From contig NZ_JABJQY010000002.1 of the NCBI RefSeq assembly GCF_013155375.1, positions 2,480,001 through 2,544,000 on the forward strand: DNA of 64,000 nt, in the 5' to 3' direction. Shown in pieces: positions 52,687 through 64,000 of this stretch; the stretch's first letter is position 1; every line of letters starts with the position of its first letter. This DNA comes from Nocardioides sp. zg-1308 (lineage in GTDB: Bacteria; Actinomycetota; Actinomycetes; Propionibacteriales; Nocardioidaceae). Both the position numbers and the translations under genes were made by a program. The notes beneath the pieces are model-generated. The model was given only the letters and a program-made list of their open reading frames with translations. It did not search any database and had not been told where the DNA came from.

Positions 52687-53145
52687 ATGACGACCGAGAG
52701 CAGCGCGACATACCGCCGCAGCAGCCTCGTGCCGGGCGTACGGGTCGTCGTCCGGGCGGCCGGGCTGACGGTCCTGGCGGGCGTCGTCATGACGTGCGCG
52801 GCCGCTGTCGTCCACGGCGCGGAGCCGGCTGCCGCCGCGGCCCTCGGTGCCGCCCTCGTGGCGCTCGTGGTGTCCTTCGGGACCCTCTCGCTGCACGTCG
52901 TGGCGAGCGCGATGCCGACCGCGTCCCTGCTGGTCGCCCTCGTCACCTACCTCACCCAGCTCGCGATCGTCATGCTGGTGTTCCTCGCCATCACGCGCGG
53001 GGACCTCTTCGGCACCACCGAGGCCCGGGGCTGGCTGGCGGCGTCCATGGTCGTCGCCACGCTCGTCTGGACGGCCGCCCACCTCGTGCTGACCGCCCGC
53101 GAGCGGGTGCCCTACTTCGACCTCCCGACCGGGGGTGAGTCATGA
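52687..53145 (+). CDS. atpI: AtpI-like membrane protein of the ATP synthase operon
   Basis: A 152-residue protein with four membrane helices (about 25-45, 50-75, 82-105 and 110-135), placed immediately before the ATP synthase genes. Size, helix pattern and position match AtpI (ATP synthase protein I), which helps c-ring assembly, and the mycobacterial gene before atpB. I chose the ATG at 52687 since the candidate -10 box covers the earlier GTG at 52630. Its stop overlaps the next start (ATGA). Confidence 0.72.
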   Translation: MTTESSATYRRSSLVPGVRVVVRAAGLTVLAGVVMTCAAAVVHGAEPAAAAALGAALVALVVSFGTLSLHVVASAMPTASLLVALVTYLTQLAIVMLVFLAITRGDLFGTTEARGWLAASMVVATLVWTAAHLVLTARERVPYFDLPTGGES

Positions 53146-53447
53146 CCACGACGACTGCTAAAGTCCGCAGCGCCATGGCCGAGTCCGGTGCCACTTCCTC
53201 CCAACCTCCGCGCAGCAGTGCTCCCAGCTACCTCGTGGCCGGGGTGCTGTTCTACGGCTTGGTCGGTTGGCTCCTGGACCAGTGGCTGGGCACCCGCTTC
53301 CTGGTGGCGGCGGGGGTCCTGCTCGGCGGCGTCCTTGGCACGTACATGATGGTCGTGCAGCTCCGCCGGCAGACAGCCGCGGAGATGGCGCACCAGGACC
53401 GCACGAGCAACACGACGAGCAAGACGAGCAACGAGGAGTCGGAGTGA
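53142..53447 (+). CDS. atpZ: AtpZ-like small membrane protein
   Basis: A 101-residue protein with two membrane helices (about 32-48 and 54-74), SYLVAGVLFYGLVGWLLDQWLG and LGGVLGTYMMVVQL, the hallmark of AtpZ (ATPase_gene1), which forms an ion channel complex with AtpI. The C-terminus is a polar Asn/Thr/Ser tail. It ends in a GTGA overlap with atpB. An alternative start at 53175 would be served by a TAAAGT box (53159-53164), so a second promoter may be inside. Confidence 0.78.
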   Translation: MTTTTAKVRSAMAESGATSSQPPRSSAPSYLVAGVLFYGLVGWLLDQWLGTRFLVAAGVLLGGVLGTYMMVVQLRRQTAAEMAHQDRTSNTTSKTSNEESE

Positions 53448-54247
53448 GCATCACCCAGCCTGTCGCGGCCCAGCCCGTAGCAGCAGAGGGCGGTTCGGGC
53501 TTCCACGCCCCCGGCCCGGGGAGCTTCGAGCTGCCGCCCATCTTCGGCGACGTCACCAAGCCGATGCTGCTGCTGGCGCTGTCGGCGCTCCTGGTCTTCG
53601 GCTTCTTCTACCTCGCCACGCGCAACGCCTCCCTCGTGCCGGGCCGGCTGCAGTTCGCGGGCGAGATGGTCTACGGCTTCGTGCGCAACAACATGGCTCG
53701 CGACAACATCGGCAGCGAGCACTACATGAAGTTCGTGCCCTACCTCTTCACGCTGTTCACCTTCATCCTGGTGAACAACTACTACGGCGTGTTCCCGTTC
53801 CTGCAGTTCCCGAGCTTCTCGCGCATCGGCTTCATCGTGCCGCTGGCCCTGCTCAGCTGGGTCATCTACGTCGGTGCCGGCGTCTGGAAGCACGGCCCGC
53901 TCGGCTACCTCAAGCACGCCACGATGCCCGGCGGCGTGAAGGGCCCGATCCTGCTGCTGCTGGTGCCGCTGGAGTTCTTCTCCAACATCATCATCCGTCC
54001 GGTCACGCTCACGCTGCGACTCTTCGGCAACATGTTCGCCGGTCACCTGCTGCTCATCCTGTTCGCCACGGGCGGCGCGGCGCTGCTCGCGAGCGGCAAC
54101 ATCGTCTACGGCGCGGTCGGCCTGCTGTCCTTCGGACTCGGCATCGGCGTCAGCTTCCTGGAGATGCTGGTCATGTTCCTGCAGGCCTACGTCTTCACCC
54201 TGCTCTCCTCGATGTACATCGGCGAGGCCCTCGCCGACGAGCACTGA
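53444..54247 (+). CDS. atpB: F1Fo ATP synthase subunit a
   Basis: The stator proton-channel subunit. The 267-residue protein has five to six membrane helices; the essential Arg is in [15 protein letters not shown] (about residue 190) and the final helix has [18 protein letters not shown]. The GTG start overlaps atpZ. It works with the c-ring to drive rotation by protons. A 73-base gap with a hairpin separates it from atpE. Confidence 0.96.
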   Translation: MSITQPVAAQPVAAEGGSGFHAPGPGSFELPPIFGDVTKPMLLLALSALLVFGFFYLATRNASLVPGRLQFAGEMVYGFVRNNMARDNIGSEHYMKFVPYLFTLFTFILVNNYYGVFPFLQFPSFSRIGFIVPLALLSWVIYVGAGVWKHGPLGYLKHATMPGGVKGPILLLLVPLEFFSNIIIRPVTLTLRLFGNMFAGHLLLILFATGGAALLASGNIVYGAVGLLSFGLGIGVSFLEMLVMFLQAYVFTLLSSMYIGEALADEH

Positions 54248-54280
54248 GGCTCCCCAACCCACAAGTTTCGCCAGAAAAGT

Positions 54281-54300
54281 CGGCACCACCACCGGTGCCG
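54281..54300 (+). promoter_or_regulatory. Hairpin in the atpB-atpE gap
   Basis: Perfect 7-bp stem CGGCACC / GGTGCCG with a six-base loop, followed by an A-rich stretch with AAAGGAAAAAGCC before atpE. It may protect the 5' end of a processed mRNA and raise c-subunit output. Confidence 0.5.
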
Positions 54301-54320
54301 AACGACGAAAGGAAAAAGCC

Positions 54321-54530
54321 GTGGAAGGCTCCATCAACCTGGTCGGTCTCGGCCTGTCCGCCATCGGACCCGGCGTAGGCATCGGCCTGATCTTCGCCGC
54401 CTTCATCTCCGGTGTCGCCCGCCAGCCCGAGGCCCAGAGCCGTCTGCAGTCGATCGCCATCCTTGGCTTCGTCCTTGCCGAGGCGCTCTTCATCATCACT
54501 GTCGCGCTCGCGTTCGTCCTGCCTCTCTGA
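54321..54530 (+). CDS. atpE: F1Fo ATP synthase subunit c
   Basis: A 69-residue proteolipid hairpin, made in about ten copies per enzyme. Two helices (about 5-30 and 44-68) flank the polar loop ARQPEAQ; Glu54 in [10 protein letters not shown] is the proton-carrying acid. GTG start has AAAGGAAAAAG upstream, an A-rich leader that would favour strong initiation, as known for other atpE genes. Gene order and spacing fit the actinobacterial operon. Confidence 0.96.
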   Translation: MEGSINLVGLGLSAIGPGVGIGLIFAAFISGVARQPEAQSRLQSIAILGFVLAEALFIITVALAFVLPL

Positions 54531-54553
54531 CGACCGCTGCACCCCAGCTCTAG

Positions 54554-55131
<578 letters not shown>

Positions 55132-55132
<1 letters not shown>

Positions 55133-55926
55133 TGATGCGAGGAGCGTCTGCCGACGCCTACGCCGCCACGGCCGGGTCCCTGACGGGCTCCGGCGACGCC
55201 GGTGCCGTCGGTCGGGACCTGTTCGGCGCGGCGGACCTCCTCCGCAGCGAGCCGTCCCTGCGGCGCGTCGCCACCGACGCGTCGATCCCGGCCGAGGCCA
55301 AGGCGGGGCTGCTCCGCGAGGTGCTGGCCGGCAAGGTCTCCGAGGCGGCGCTGATCGTGGTCACCACCGCGGTCGGCCAGCGGTGGACCTCCGGCCGTGA
55401 CCTCGCCGACGCCCTCGAGCGTCTCGGCGTGGTCTCGGTCGCGCGGTCCGCGGGAGGCGACGCCGGTCGCCTCGAGGACGAGCTGTTCGCCTTCGGGCAG
55501 GTCCTGCAGGACAACCCGCCGCTGCGCGACGCGATCTCCGACCCGGCCCGCAGCCGCGACGACAAGGCGCGCCTGCTGGACACCCTGCTCGACGACAAGG
55601 TGCTCCCGGCGACGATCGCGCTCGTGCAGCAGTCGCTGTCCGGCAGCTACCGCACGGTCTCGGTCGCCCTGGCCGACTACCAGAAGGTGGCGGCGGACGT
55701 GCGCGGCGAGTCCGTGGCGACCGTCCGGGTCGCCCGGCCGCTCGCCGACAACGACCGCACGCGGCTCACCGACGCGCTCACGCGCGCCTACGGCCGCCAG
55801 ATCCACCTCAACGTCGTCGTGGACCCCGACGTCATCGGCGGCATGCGCGTCGAGATCGGGGACGACGTCATCGACGGGACGGTGTCCAGCCGCCTCGACG
55901 ACGCCCGACGCCGGCTCGCCGGCTGA
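55132..55926 (+). CDS. atpH: F1Fo ATP synthase subunit delta
   Basis: Links the stalk to the top of F1. A 264-residue OSCP-type protein with a helical N-terminal part that includes DLFGAADLLRSEPSLRRVATD, and the C-terminal signature RPLADNDRTRLTDALTRAYGRQIHLNVVVDPDVIGG. It lacks the extra b-like helix that mycobacteria fuse to delta. Two tandem ATG codons (55132, 55135) are possible starts. Confidence 0.94.
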
Positions 55927-56003
55927 GCCACGCGCACCATCCAGCACCACACTTTCGAGCAACTCCAGCGAACTCCAGCAGACCCAGGAACAGGTGAGAT
56001 GAG

Positions 56004-57644
56004 ATGACGGAGCTTTCCATCCGTCCGGACGAGATCCGGGACGCGCTCCAGCGCTTCGTGTCCGACTACAAGCCCGACGCGGCGACCACGGAAGAGGTCG
56101 GCACCGTCGCGGAGGCCGGCGACGGCATCGCCCGCGTGAGCGGCCTGCCCTCGGTCATGGCCAACGAGCTGCTCGAGTTCGAGGACGGCACGCTGGGCAT
56201 CGCGCTCAACCTCGACACCCGCGAGATCGGTGTCGTCGTGCTCGGCGACTTCGACAAGATCGAGGAGGGCCAGCCGGTCCGCCGCACCGGCGAGATCCTC
56301 TCGGTGCCCGTCGGCGACGGCTACCTCGGTCGCGTCGTCGACCCGCTCGGCACCCCGATCGACGGGCTCGGCGAGGTCGAGACCTCCGGTCGTCGTCCGC
56401 TCGAGCTGCAGGCCGCGACCGTCATGGAGCGCAAGTCGGTCCACGAGCCGCTCGCGACCGGCATCAAGGCCATCGACGCGATGACCCCGATCGGCCGCGG
56501 CCAGCGCCAGCTCATCATCGGCGACCGCGCGACCGGCAAGACGACGATCGCCATCGACACGATCATCAACCAGAAGCAGAACTGGGAGACCGGCGACCCG
56601 GACAAGCAGGTCCGCTGCATCTACGTCGCCATCGGCCAGAAGGGCTCGACCATCGCCTCCGTGCGTGGCGCCCTCGAGAAGGCCGGCGCCCTGGAGTACA
56701 CCACCATCGTGGCCTCCCCGGCGTCCGACTCCGCCGGCTTCAAGTACCTCGCCCCCTACACCGGCTCGGCCATCGGCCAGCACTGGATGTACGAGGGCAA
56801 GCACGTCCTCATCGTCTTCGACGACCTCACCAAGCAGGCCGAGGCCTACCGCGCCGTGTCGCTGCTGCTGCGTCGCCCGCCGGGCCGCGAGGCCTACCCC
56901 GGTGACGTGTTCTACCTGCACAGCCGGCTGCTCGAGCGCTGCGCGAAGCTGTCCGACGAGCTCGGCAAGGGCTCGATGACGGGTCTGCCCATCATCGAGA
57001 CCAAGGCCAACGACGTCTCGGCGTTCATCCCGACCAACGTCATCTCGATCACCGACGGCCAGATCTTCCTGCAGTCCGACCTGTTCGCCGCCAACCAGCG
57101 CCCCGCCATCGACGTCGGTGTCTCGGTCTCGCGCGTGGGTGGCTCGGCGATGACCAAGGCGATGAAGGCCGTCACCGGCTCGCTCAAGGTCGACCTGGCG
57201 CAGTTCCGCGCGATGGAGGCGTTCGCCATGTTCGCCTCCGACCTCGACGCGGCCTCGCGCCAGCAGCTCGACCGCGGCCAGCGCCTGATGGCGCTGCTCA
57301 AGCAGCCGCAGTACTCGCCGTACCCGGTCGAGGAGATGACCGCCTCGCTGTGGCTCGGCACCACCGGCCGCCTCGACAAGGTCCCCACCGACGACGTGCT
57401 CCGCTTCGAGGCCGAGTTCCTCGACTACCTGCGGCGCTCGCACGAGGGCATCCTCGCCGGCATCCGGGAGACGCATAAGTTCGACGACGACGCCGACGCC
57501 GAGCTCGTGCGGGCCTACGACTCCTTCCTCGACCAGTTCGAGACTTCCGACGGCCAGAGCATCAAGGCCGGCAAGGAAGAGCACGTCGCCCTCGAGGACG
57601 AGGACGTCGAGCAGGAGCAGATCGTCAAGCAGAAGCGGAGCTGA
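56004..57644 (+). CDS. atpA: F1Fo ATP synthase subunit alpha
   Basis: Non-catalytic nucleotide-binding subunit. 546 residues: beta-barrel (about 25-95), P-loop [15 protein letters not shown] (about 172), the signature [17 protein letters not shown], and a C-terminal helical domain with an acidic tail ([16 protein letters not shown]), a feature of actinobacterial alpha subunits, in mycobacteria involved in limiting ATP hydrolysis. A 77-base gap precedes it, without an obvious promoter. Confidence 0.97.
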   Translation: MTELSIRPDEIRDALQRFVSDYKPDAATTEEVGTVAEAGDGIARVSGLPSVMANELLEFEDGTLGIALNLDTREIGVVVLGDFDKIEEGQPVRRTGEILSVPVGDGYLGRVVDPLGTPIDGLGEVETSGRRPLELQAATVMERKSVHEPLATGIKAIDAMTPIGRGQRQLIIGDRATGKTTIAIDTIINQKQNWETGDPDKQVRCIYVAIGQKGSTIASVRGALEKAGALEYTTIVASPASDSAGFKYLAPYTGSAIGQHWMYEGKHVLIVFDDLTKQAEAYRAVSLLLRRPPGREAYPGDVFYLHSRLLERCAKLSDELGKGSMTGLPIIETKANDVSAFIPTNVISITDGQIFLQSDLFAANQRPAIDVGVSVSRVGGSAMTKAMKAVTGSLKVDLAQFRAMEAFAMFASDLDAASRQQLDRGQRLMALLKQPQYSPYPVEEMTASLWLGTTGRLDKVPTDDVLRFEAEFLDYLRRSHEGILAGIRETHKFDDDADAELVRAYDSFLDQFETSDGQSIKAGKEEHVALEDEDVEQEQIVKQKRS

Positions 57645-57648
57645 CGCA

Positions 57649-60048
<2,400 letters not shown>

Positions 60049-60049
<1 letters not shown>

Positions 60050-60456
60050 TGGCGGGCCCGTCCACCGACAAGGTGCTGCAGGTCGAGCTGGTCGCTGCCG
60101 ACCGGCTCGTCTGGTCGGGCCAGGCGACCATGGTCATCGCCCGCACCACCGAGGGCGACGTCGGGATCCTGCCCAACCACGCGCCGCTGCTGTCCTCGAT
60201 CATCGAGGGCGTCGTCGACGTGCAGACCGTGGAGGGCGAGACCTGGGTCGCGGCGGTCGACGCCGGCTTCTTGTCGGTGGCCGACAACCGCGTGTCCATC
60301 CTGTCCGAGCGGGCCGAGATGTCGCACGAGATCGACCTCGAGAAGGCGCGCCAGGACCTCGAGCGGGCCCAGTCCGCCGGGGGCAACGACGACGCGGCCG
60401 ACGAGGCCGTCCGTCGTGCCGAGGCGCGCATCCGCGCCGTCGAACGGGCCTCCTGA
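60049..60456 (+). CDS. atpC: F1Fo ATP synthase subunit epsilon
   Basis: Rotor and control subunit. The 135-residue protein has the N-terminal beta-sandwich (LQVELVAADRLVWSGQATMVIARTTEGDVGILPNHAPLL) and a C-terminal helical pair (LEKARQDLERAQ, ADEAVRRAEARIRAVERA). Last gene of the operon; a perfect terminator follows 28 bases later. Confidence 0.95.
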
Positions 60457-60483
60457 CAGGTCCTCCCGCACGACCGCTAGGGT

Positions 60484-60520
60484 GAGCGCACGGACCTCCG
60501 GGTCCGTGCGCTCGTCTGTT
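60484..60520 (+). terminator. Terminator of the atp operon
   Basis: Perfect 13-bp stem GAGCGCACGGACC (60484-60496) / GGTCCGTGCGCTC (60501-60513) with a TCCG loop, followed by GTCTGTT. Confidence 0.88.
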
Positions 60521-60567
60521 TCTCGGTCGCTGGTCGGACCGCCCGTCGGCGGTCGTTGGGAGGGTGG

Positions 60568-61011
60568 ATGCCGGTCTGGGAATGGGTGCTCGACATCGTC
60601 GGGCTCTTCTTGTTCCTCGCCCTGCTCTACGGCATCTCGCTGATCGTCCGGCGCCGCCTGCTCGCCCGTCACGGCGGCACCTTCGAGCTCAGCTACCGGA
60701 TGCGACCCGAGCACCCCGGTCGCGGCTGGCTGCTCGGCATCGGGCGCTACTCCGGGCAGTCGCTGGAGTGGTTCCGCATCTTCTCGCTGTCCCCGCGCCC
60801 CAAGCGGGTGTGGGCCCGCGACCTGCTGGAGTACTCCGGCCGACGGGCTCCCGAGGGCGCGGAGGAGATGTCGCTCTACGACGGGCACGTCGTCGCCTCG
60901 TGCCACTACGGCGGTGACCCGCTGGAGATCGCGATGAGCGAGGCGTCGCTCACCGGCTTCCAGTCCTGGCTCGAGTCAGGGCCGCCCGGGACGGACTGGA
61001 ACCGGCGCTAG
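60568..61011 (+). CDS. DUF2550 membrane protein
   Basis: A 147-residue protein with one N-terminal membrane helix (about 5-27) and a soluble domain (FELSYRMRP, GWLLGIGRYSGQSLEWFRIFSLSPRPKRVW). It is a DUF2550 member; the mycobacterial homologue is also right after atpC, but its function is unknown. The ATG has GGGAGGG upstream. Its TAG stop interlocks with the TAG of the convergent lacI-type gene (61008-61011). Confidence 0.88.
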   Translation: MPVWEWVLDIVGLFLFLALLYGISLIVRRRLLARHGGTFELSYRMRPEHPGRGWLLGIGRYSGQSLEWFRIFSLSPRPKRVWARDLLEYSGRRAPEGAEEMSLYDGHVVASCHYGGDPLEIAMSEASLTGFQSWLESGPPGTDWNRR

Positions 61012-61979
61012 GCCGGACCGGTCGACCCGCCGACGCGCAGCTCCACGGGGAGCACGACGTCGGCCACGGGCTCACCGGCGATCCGGGCCAGGGCGGCGTG
61101 CGCCGTGGCGCGACCCTTGTCGGCGAGCGGCTGCACCACGGTGGTGAGGCTGAGGTCGAGCCACGGGGTGTCGACGCCGTCGAAGCCCGCGACGCTGAGG
61201 TCGCCCGGCACGGACAGCCCGCGGCGCCGCGCCTCGAGGACCACACCGGCGGCCTGGACGTCGCTCTGGCAGACGATCGCGGTCACGTCGGGACCGGTGG
61301 CGAGGTAGTCCGACGCGAGCGACTGGGCCTCCGCGAGGTCGCTCGCGCAGGCGCCGATGACGTGGGCGTCGGGGAAGACCTGCCGCAGTCCCGCCTCCCG
61401 CTCCCGCTGCGGTCGGGACGCCTCCAGCGTCATCGTGGCGACCCGCCGGTGGCCGTGGTCGTGGAGGTGGGCGGCGAGGGCGGCCGACCCGCGCCGGTGG
61501 TCGATGTCGACGAAGGTCGTCCCGGGCCAGCACGGGCCCTCGACGACGACCAGCGGCACGTCGCGGGCCACCAGGTCGTCGTAGGCGTGCCAGGTCTCGC
61601 GCCCGCAGTTGTCGTAGATGACGGCGTCGAGGGGGAGGCGGGGGTGCGCGTCGTCGTCGGCCATCAGCAGCAGCCCCATGCCGGCCGCCCCGAGCACCTC
61701 CGACACGGCGTCGAGCATGGGCAGCGCCGCGGGGTCGCGGAACGCCGAGCTGAGCTGGCCGACGGCGATGCCGACCACGCCGCTGCGGCCTCGGCGCAGG
61801 TTGCTGGCCAAGGGATTGGGGCCGGCGTAGCCGAGCGACGACGCGGCGGCCAGGACCCGCTGGCGGGTCGCCTCGGAGACCGGCTTGTTGCCCGAGAACG
61901 CCAGGGACGCCGTCGACAGCGAGACGCCCGCCACTGCGGCGACGTCGGCCAGGGTCGGGGGGCGAGGTGGACCGGACAC
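61008..61979 (-). CDS. LacI-family transcriptional regulator
   Basis: A 323-residue repressor. The helix-turn-helix with hinge (about 8-60) reads TLADVAAVAGVSLSTASLAFSG, then NPLASNLRRGRSGVVGI; the C-terminal periplasmic-binding-protein-like domain has the effector pocket and DVTAIVCQSDVQAAGVVLEA and VPGDLSVAGFDGVDTPWLDL. The GTG at 61979 follows TATCCT by seven bases. Two tandem operator copies overlap its -35 area, so self-repression and control of the divergent MFS gene are likely. The effector, probably a sugar or nucleoside, is unknown. Confidence 0.9.
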   Translation of the reverse strand: MSGPPRPPTLADVAAVAGVSLSTASLAFSGNKPVSEATRQRVLAAASSLGYAGPNPLASNLRRGRSGVVGIAVGQLSSAFRDPAALPMLDAVSEVLGAAGMGLLLMADDDAHPRLPLDAVIYDNCGRETWHAYDDLVARDVPLVVVEGPCWPGTTFVDIDHRRGSAALAAHLHDHGHRRVATMTLEASRPQREREAGLRQVFPDAHVIGACASDLAEAQSLASDYLATGPDVTAIVCQSDVQAAGVVLEARRRGLSVPGDLSVAGFDGVDTPWLDLSLTTVVQPLADKGRATAHAALARIAGEPVADVVLPVELRVGGSTGPA

Positions 61980-61986
61980 GCTCGGC

Positions 61987-62022
61987 AGGATAGCATCGAA
62001 ACGATTCGATCGAAACGATTCG
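61987..62022. promoter_or_regulatory. Tandem operator and promoter between lacI-type and MFS genes
   Basis: ATCGAAACGATTCG occurs twice without a gap (61995-62008 and 62009-62022). Within each, CGAA and TTCG are inverted. The minus-strand -10 TATCCT (61992-61987) with TTTCGA (62015-62010) as -35, spacing 17, places the operator on the promoter. Confidence 0.75.
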
Positions 62023-62077
62023 CCGTCGTCTCGGATCACGCTCGTCCAGACCCTGACCCACCCGCTCGAGGAGTGCC

Positions 62078-63244
62078 GTGCCCACCCTGACCGCCGCCCG
62101 CAACGCCGTGGGGATGACGTTCTTCCTCAACGGCCTGGTCTTCTCCAGCTGGGTCTCGCGGATCCCCGAGGTGCGGTCGAGCTTCGACCTCACCAACGGC
62201 CAGCTCGGCCTCCTGCTCCTCGCGATCGCGGTCGGGTCGGTCCTGGCCCTGCCGACCACCGGCGCGGCCATCAACGCGTGGGGCACGGAGCGGATCGTCC
62301 GGGTCGGGGCGGTCGCCGCCACGCTCGGCATGGCCATGGCGGCCCTCGGCCTGGGGCACGTGCTCCTGGTGACGGTGGTCGGGCTGTTCGTCTACGGCCT
62401 CGGCATCGGCGTGTGGGACGTCGCGATGAACGTCGAGGGCGCCGAGGTGGAGCGCGGGCTGGGCCGCACGATCATGCCGCGCTTCCACGCCGGCTTCAGC
62501 GGGGGCACCGTGGTCGGCGCGCTCCTCGGTGCGCTGCTCATCGAGCTGGACGTCCCGGCGGTGGTGCACCTGCTCGGCGTGGTGCTCGTCGCCATCGCGC
62601 TCGTGTGGCGCTCGTCGCCGGCGTTCCTGCCGGTGGAGACCGCGCACGAGGAGGAGCGGACGTCGGCGGCCCGCGCCTGGCTGGAGCCGCGCACGCTGCT
62701 GATCGGCGTGATGGTGCTGGCCCTGGCGATGACCGAGGGGACCGCCAACGACTGGCTCGCCGTCGCGCTCGTGGACGGCCACGACGTCTCGCACGCCGTG
62801 GGCGTGGCCGGGTTCGCCGTCTTCGTCCTCGCCATGACCGCTGGTCGGTTCGCGGGCACCGGCCTGATCGACCGCTTCGGGCGGGTCGCGGTGCTGTGGG
62901 GCACCATGGCGCTCGCCGGCGGGGGAGTGCTGCTCATCGTCTTCGCCGACCAGCCCGTCCTCGTCGTGACCGGCATCGTCCTGTGGGGCGTCGGTGCCTC
63001 GCTCGGCTTCCCGGTCGGCATGAGCGCCGCCGCCGACGACCCGGTCCGCGCCGCCGCGCGGGTCAGCGTCGTCTCCACCATCGGCTACGCCGCCTTCCTC
63101 GCCGGCCCGCCGTTCCTCGGGTTCGTCGGGGACGAGGTCGGCACCCTCAAGGCGCTGCTCGTGGTCGCCGTCCTGCTCATGCCGGCGGCCCTGGTCGTGC
63201 CCTCGGCGCGCGAGCAGCGCCCCGAGCGGTCCGAGCGCGTCTGA
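62078..63244 (+). CDS. MFS transporter
   Basis: A 388-residue major-facilitator protein with about twelve membrane helices. GMTFFLNGLVFSSWVSRIPEVR in the first loop and the repeated segment GRFAGTGLIDRFGRVAVLWG between the halves (motif A-like) fit the fucose/sugar-like MFS group. Substrate unknown; the divergent LacI-type regulator suggests a sugar or a related small molecule. GTG start with GAGGAG upstream. Confidence 0.88.
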   Translation: MPTLTAARNAVGMTFFLNGLVFSSWVSRIPEVRSSFDLTNGQLGLLLLAIAVGSVLALPTTGAAINAWGTERIVRVGAVAATLGMAMAALGLGHVLLVTVVGLFVYGLGIGVWDVAMNVEGAEVERGLGRTIMPRFHAGFSGGTVVGALLGALLIELDVPAVVHLLGVVLVAIALVWRSSPAFLPVETAHEEERTSAARAWLEPRTLLIGVMVLALAMTEGTANDWLAVALVDGHDVSHAVGVAGFAVFVLAMTAGRFAGTGLIDRFGRVAVLWGTMALAGGGVLLIVFADQPVLVVTGIVLWGVGASLGFPVGMSAAADDPVRAAARVSVVSTIGYAAFLAGPPFLGFVGDEVGTLKALLVVAVLLMPAALVVPSAREQRPERSERV

Positions 63245-63262
63245 GCCGGGTCGGGGGACCGC

Positions 63263-63835
63263 TCAGCGCTCCCCGCCCGGCACCCACAGCACGTCGCCGG
63301 TGTCGCGGTTGGCGTGGCGGGCCAGGATGAAGAGCAGGTCCGAGAGCCGGTTGAGGTAGGTGATCGCGAGGACGTTCATCGTGTCCTCGTGCTCGGCCCA
63401 GGCCGCCCAGCCGGCCCGCTCCGCACGGCGTACGACGGTGCGCGCGACGTGCAGGTGGGCCGCGGCGACACTGCCGCCGTTGAGGATGAACGAGCGCAGC
63501 GCCGGCAGCTCCTCGTTGTAGTGGTCGCACCACCCCTCGAGCCGGTCGACGTAGTCCTGCTCGATGCGCAACGGCGGGTGCTCGGGGTTCGGGACCGCCG
63601 GGGTGCAGAAGTCGGCACCCACGTCGAAGAGGTCGTTCTGCACGCGGGTGAGCACCGTGACCACGTCGTCCTCGAGCCCGCCGTGCGCCAGGGCGACCCC
63701 GATGTGGGCGTTGCCCTCGTCGACGCAGGCGTACGCCTCGAGCCGCGGGTCGGTCTTCGAGGTCTCGCTCATGTCGCCGAGCCGGGTGCGTCCGGCATCA
63801 CCGGTACGGGTGTAGATGCGCGTCAGGTTGACCAT
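63263..63835 (-). CDS. PduO-type corrinoid adenosyltransferase
   Basis: Transfers the adenosyl group of ATP to cob(I)alamin, giving coenzyme B12. The 190-residue protein has the ATP-binding N-terminus IYTRTGDAGRTRLGD, the helix core VQNDLFDVGADFCTP and the active-site RTVVRRAERAGW with SDLLFILARHAN. A homologue occurs near the end of the atp block in mycobacteria too. It supports B12-dependent enzymes not in this window. ATG at 63835. Confidence 0.95.
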   Translation of the reverse strand: MVNLTRIYTRTGDAGRTRLGDMSETSKTDPRLEAYACVDEGNAHIGVALAHGGLEDDVVTVLTRVQNDLFDVGADFCTPAVPNPEHPPLRIEQDYVDRLEGWCDHYNEELPALRSFILNGGSVAAAHLHVARTVVRRAERAGWAAWAEHEDTMNVLAITYLNRLSDLLFILARHANRDTGDVLWVPGGER

Positions 63836-63914
63836 GTGCCGACCCTACTGGCCGGGACTCGCCGCAAAGGTGGTGCGTGCGGGCAGCCGAACGGGGTACA
63901 ACAGCGTCCTAGGA

Positions 63915-63928
63915 GTGACAGCAGTCAC
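63915..63928. promoter_or_regulatory. Inverted repeat GTGAC-AGCA-GTCAC before the last gene
   Basis: Five-base arms around a four-base centre, about 40 bases before the ATG at 63966. Possible regulator site. Confidence 0.3.
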
Positions 63929-63965
63929 GTGAGCGGCGTCGGGGGACGTCGGGGAGGGGCGCCCG

Positions 63966-64000
63966 ATGGACATCATCTCGGATGGCCACACGCTCGTGCT
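63966..64000 (+). CDS. Start of a probable STAS-domain protein (cut by window edge)
   Basis: Only the first eleven codons are present: MDIISDGHTLV and one more. GGGGAGGGG lies eight bases upstream. This opening resembles STAS/anti-sigma-antagonist proteins as I remember them from related genomes; the rest is outside the window, so the call is tentative. Confidence 0.4.
   Translation, partial: MDIISDGHTLV

Overview
The window comes from a high-GC Gram-positive bacterium of the Actinomycetota. Evidence for this is the very GC-rich coding DNA, frequent GTG starts, a WhiB1-type regulator, a SigR/RsrA thiol-stress pair, a SigF/RsbW pair, a Ni superoxide dismutase with its own peptidase, a Kgd-type 2-oxoglutarate decarboxylase, and a WXG100-like cassette. 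Gene content and order fit a Nocardioides-like member of the Propionibacteriales; this is inferred from memory of gene families and was not computed. No insertion sequence, prophage, CRISPR array or replication origin was seen. No gene-free stretch exceeds about 300 bases.

Layout. 1-3.8 kb: a truncated two-component system, FKBP and CBS proteins, hisN and a DUF2231 membrane protein. 3.8-8.7 kb: rsgA-aroA, a DoxX protein, and a large sigma factor fused to a zinc-finger, membrane and Pro/Thr/Asp-repeat tail. 8.8-13.4 kb: a degenerate GGDEF protein, an SRAP DNA-protein crosslink protein, a hydrolase, sigR-rsrA, the 24-residue bL37 and an SDR. 13.5-20 kb: a pentapeptide/DinB fusion, a thioesterase, an ECF sigma factor with its likely membrane partner, a GNAT, a TPP enzyme and a DUF2785 protein. 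20-24.8 kb: pdtaS, whiB1, sigF-rsbW and sodN/sodX. 24.8-33.2 kb: malic enzyme, GH16, Eis-like GNAT, a four-gene WXG100-like cassette, and two oxidoreductases. 33.2-39.7 kb: kgd, a lipoprotein, an LCP protein, tRNA-Arg(CCG) and a thioesterase. 39.8-60.5 kb: a long co-directional block argS-lysA-hom-thrC-thrB-rho-rpmE-prfA-prmC-tsaC-wecA/rfe-like-atpI-atpZ-atpBEFHAGDC, in the same order as in mycobacteria. 60.6-64 kb: DUF2550, a LacI regulator divergent from an MFS transporter, a PduO-type corrinoid adenosyltransferase and the start of a probable STAS protein.

How it works together. lysA, hom, thrC and thrB form the aspartate-family amino-acid pathway. prfA and prmC are a release factor and its methylase. 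The atp genes encode a complete F1Fo ATP synthase and end at a strong terminator. Two sites with the exact pattern GGGAAT...GTT (18-base spacer after GGAAT) lie before sigR and before rpmE, which suggests a local thiol-stress regulon. Many monocistronic genes carry a TAnnnT box 6-7 bases before the start codon, the signature of leaderless transcripts.

The most unusual observation is the rho gene. Its RNA-binding part looks ordinary, but the ATPase P-loop has lost its lysine and the usual catalytic glutamate is a threonine. Other points of interest are the sigma/anti-sigma fusion, the WXG100-like cassette with a glycine/alanine-rich effector-like protein, a tandem hairpin repeat that mirrors the 3' end of sodN, and a tandem operator in front of the LacI gene.
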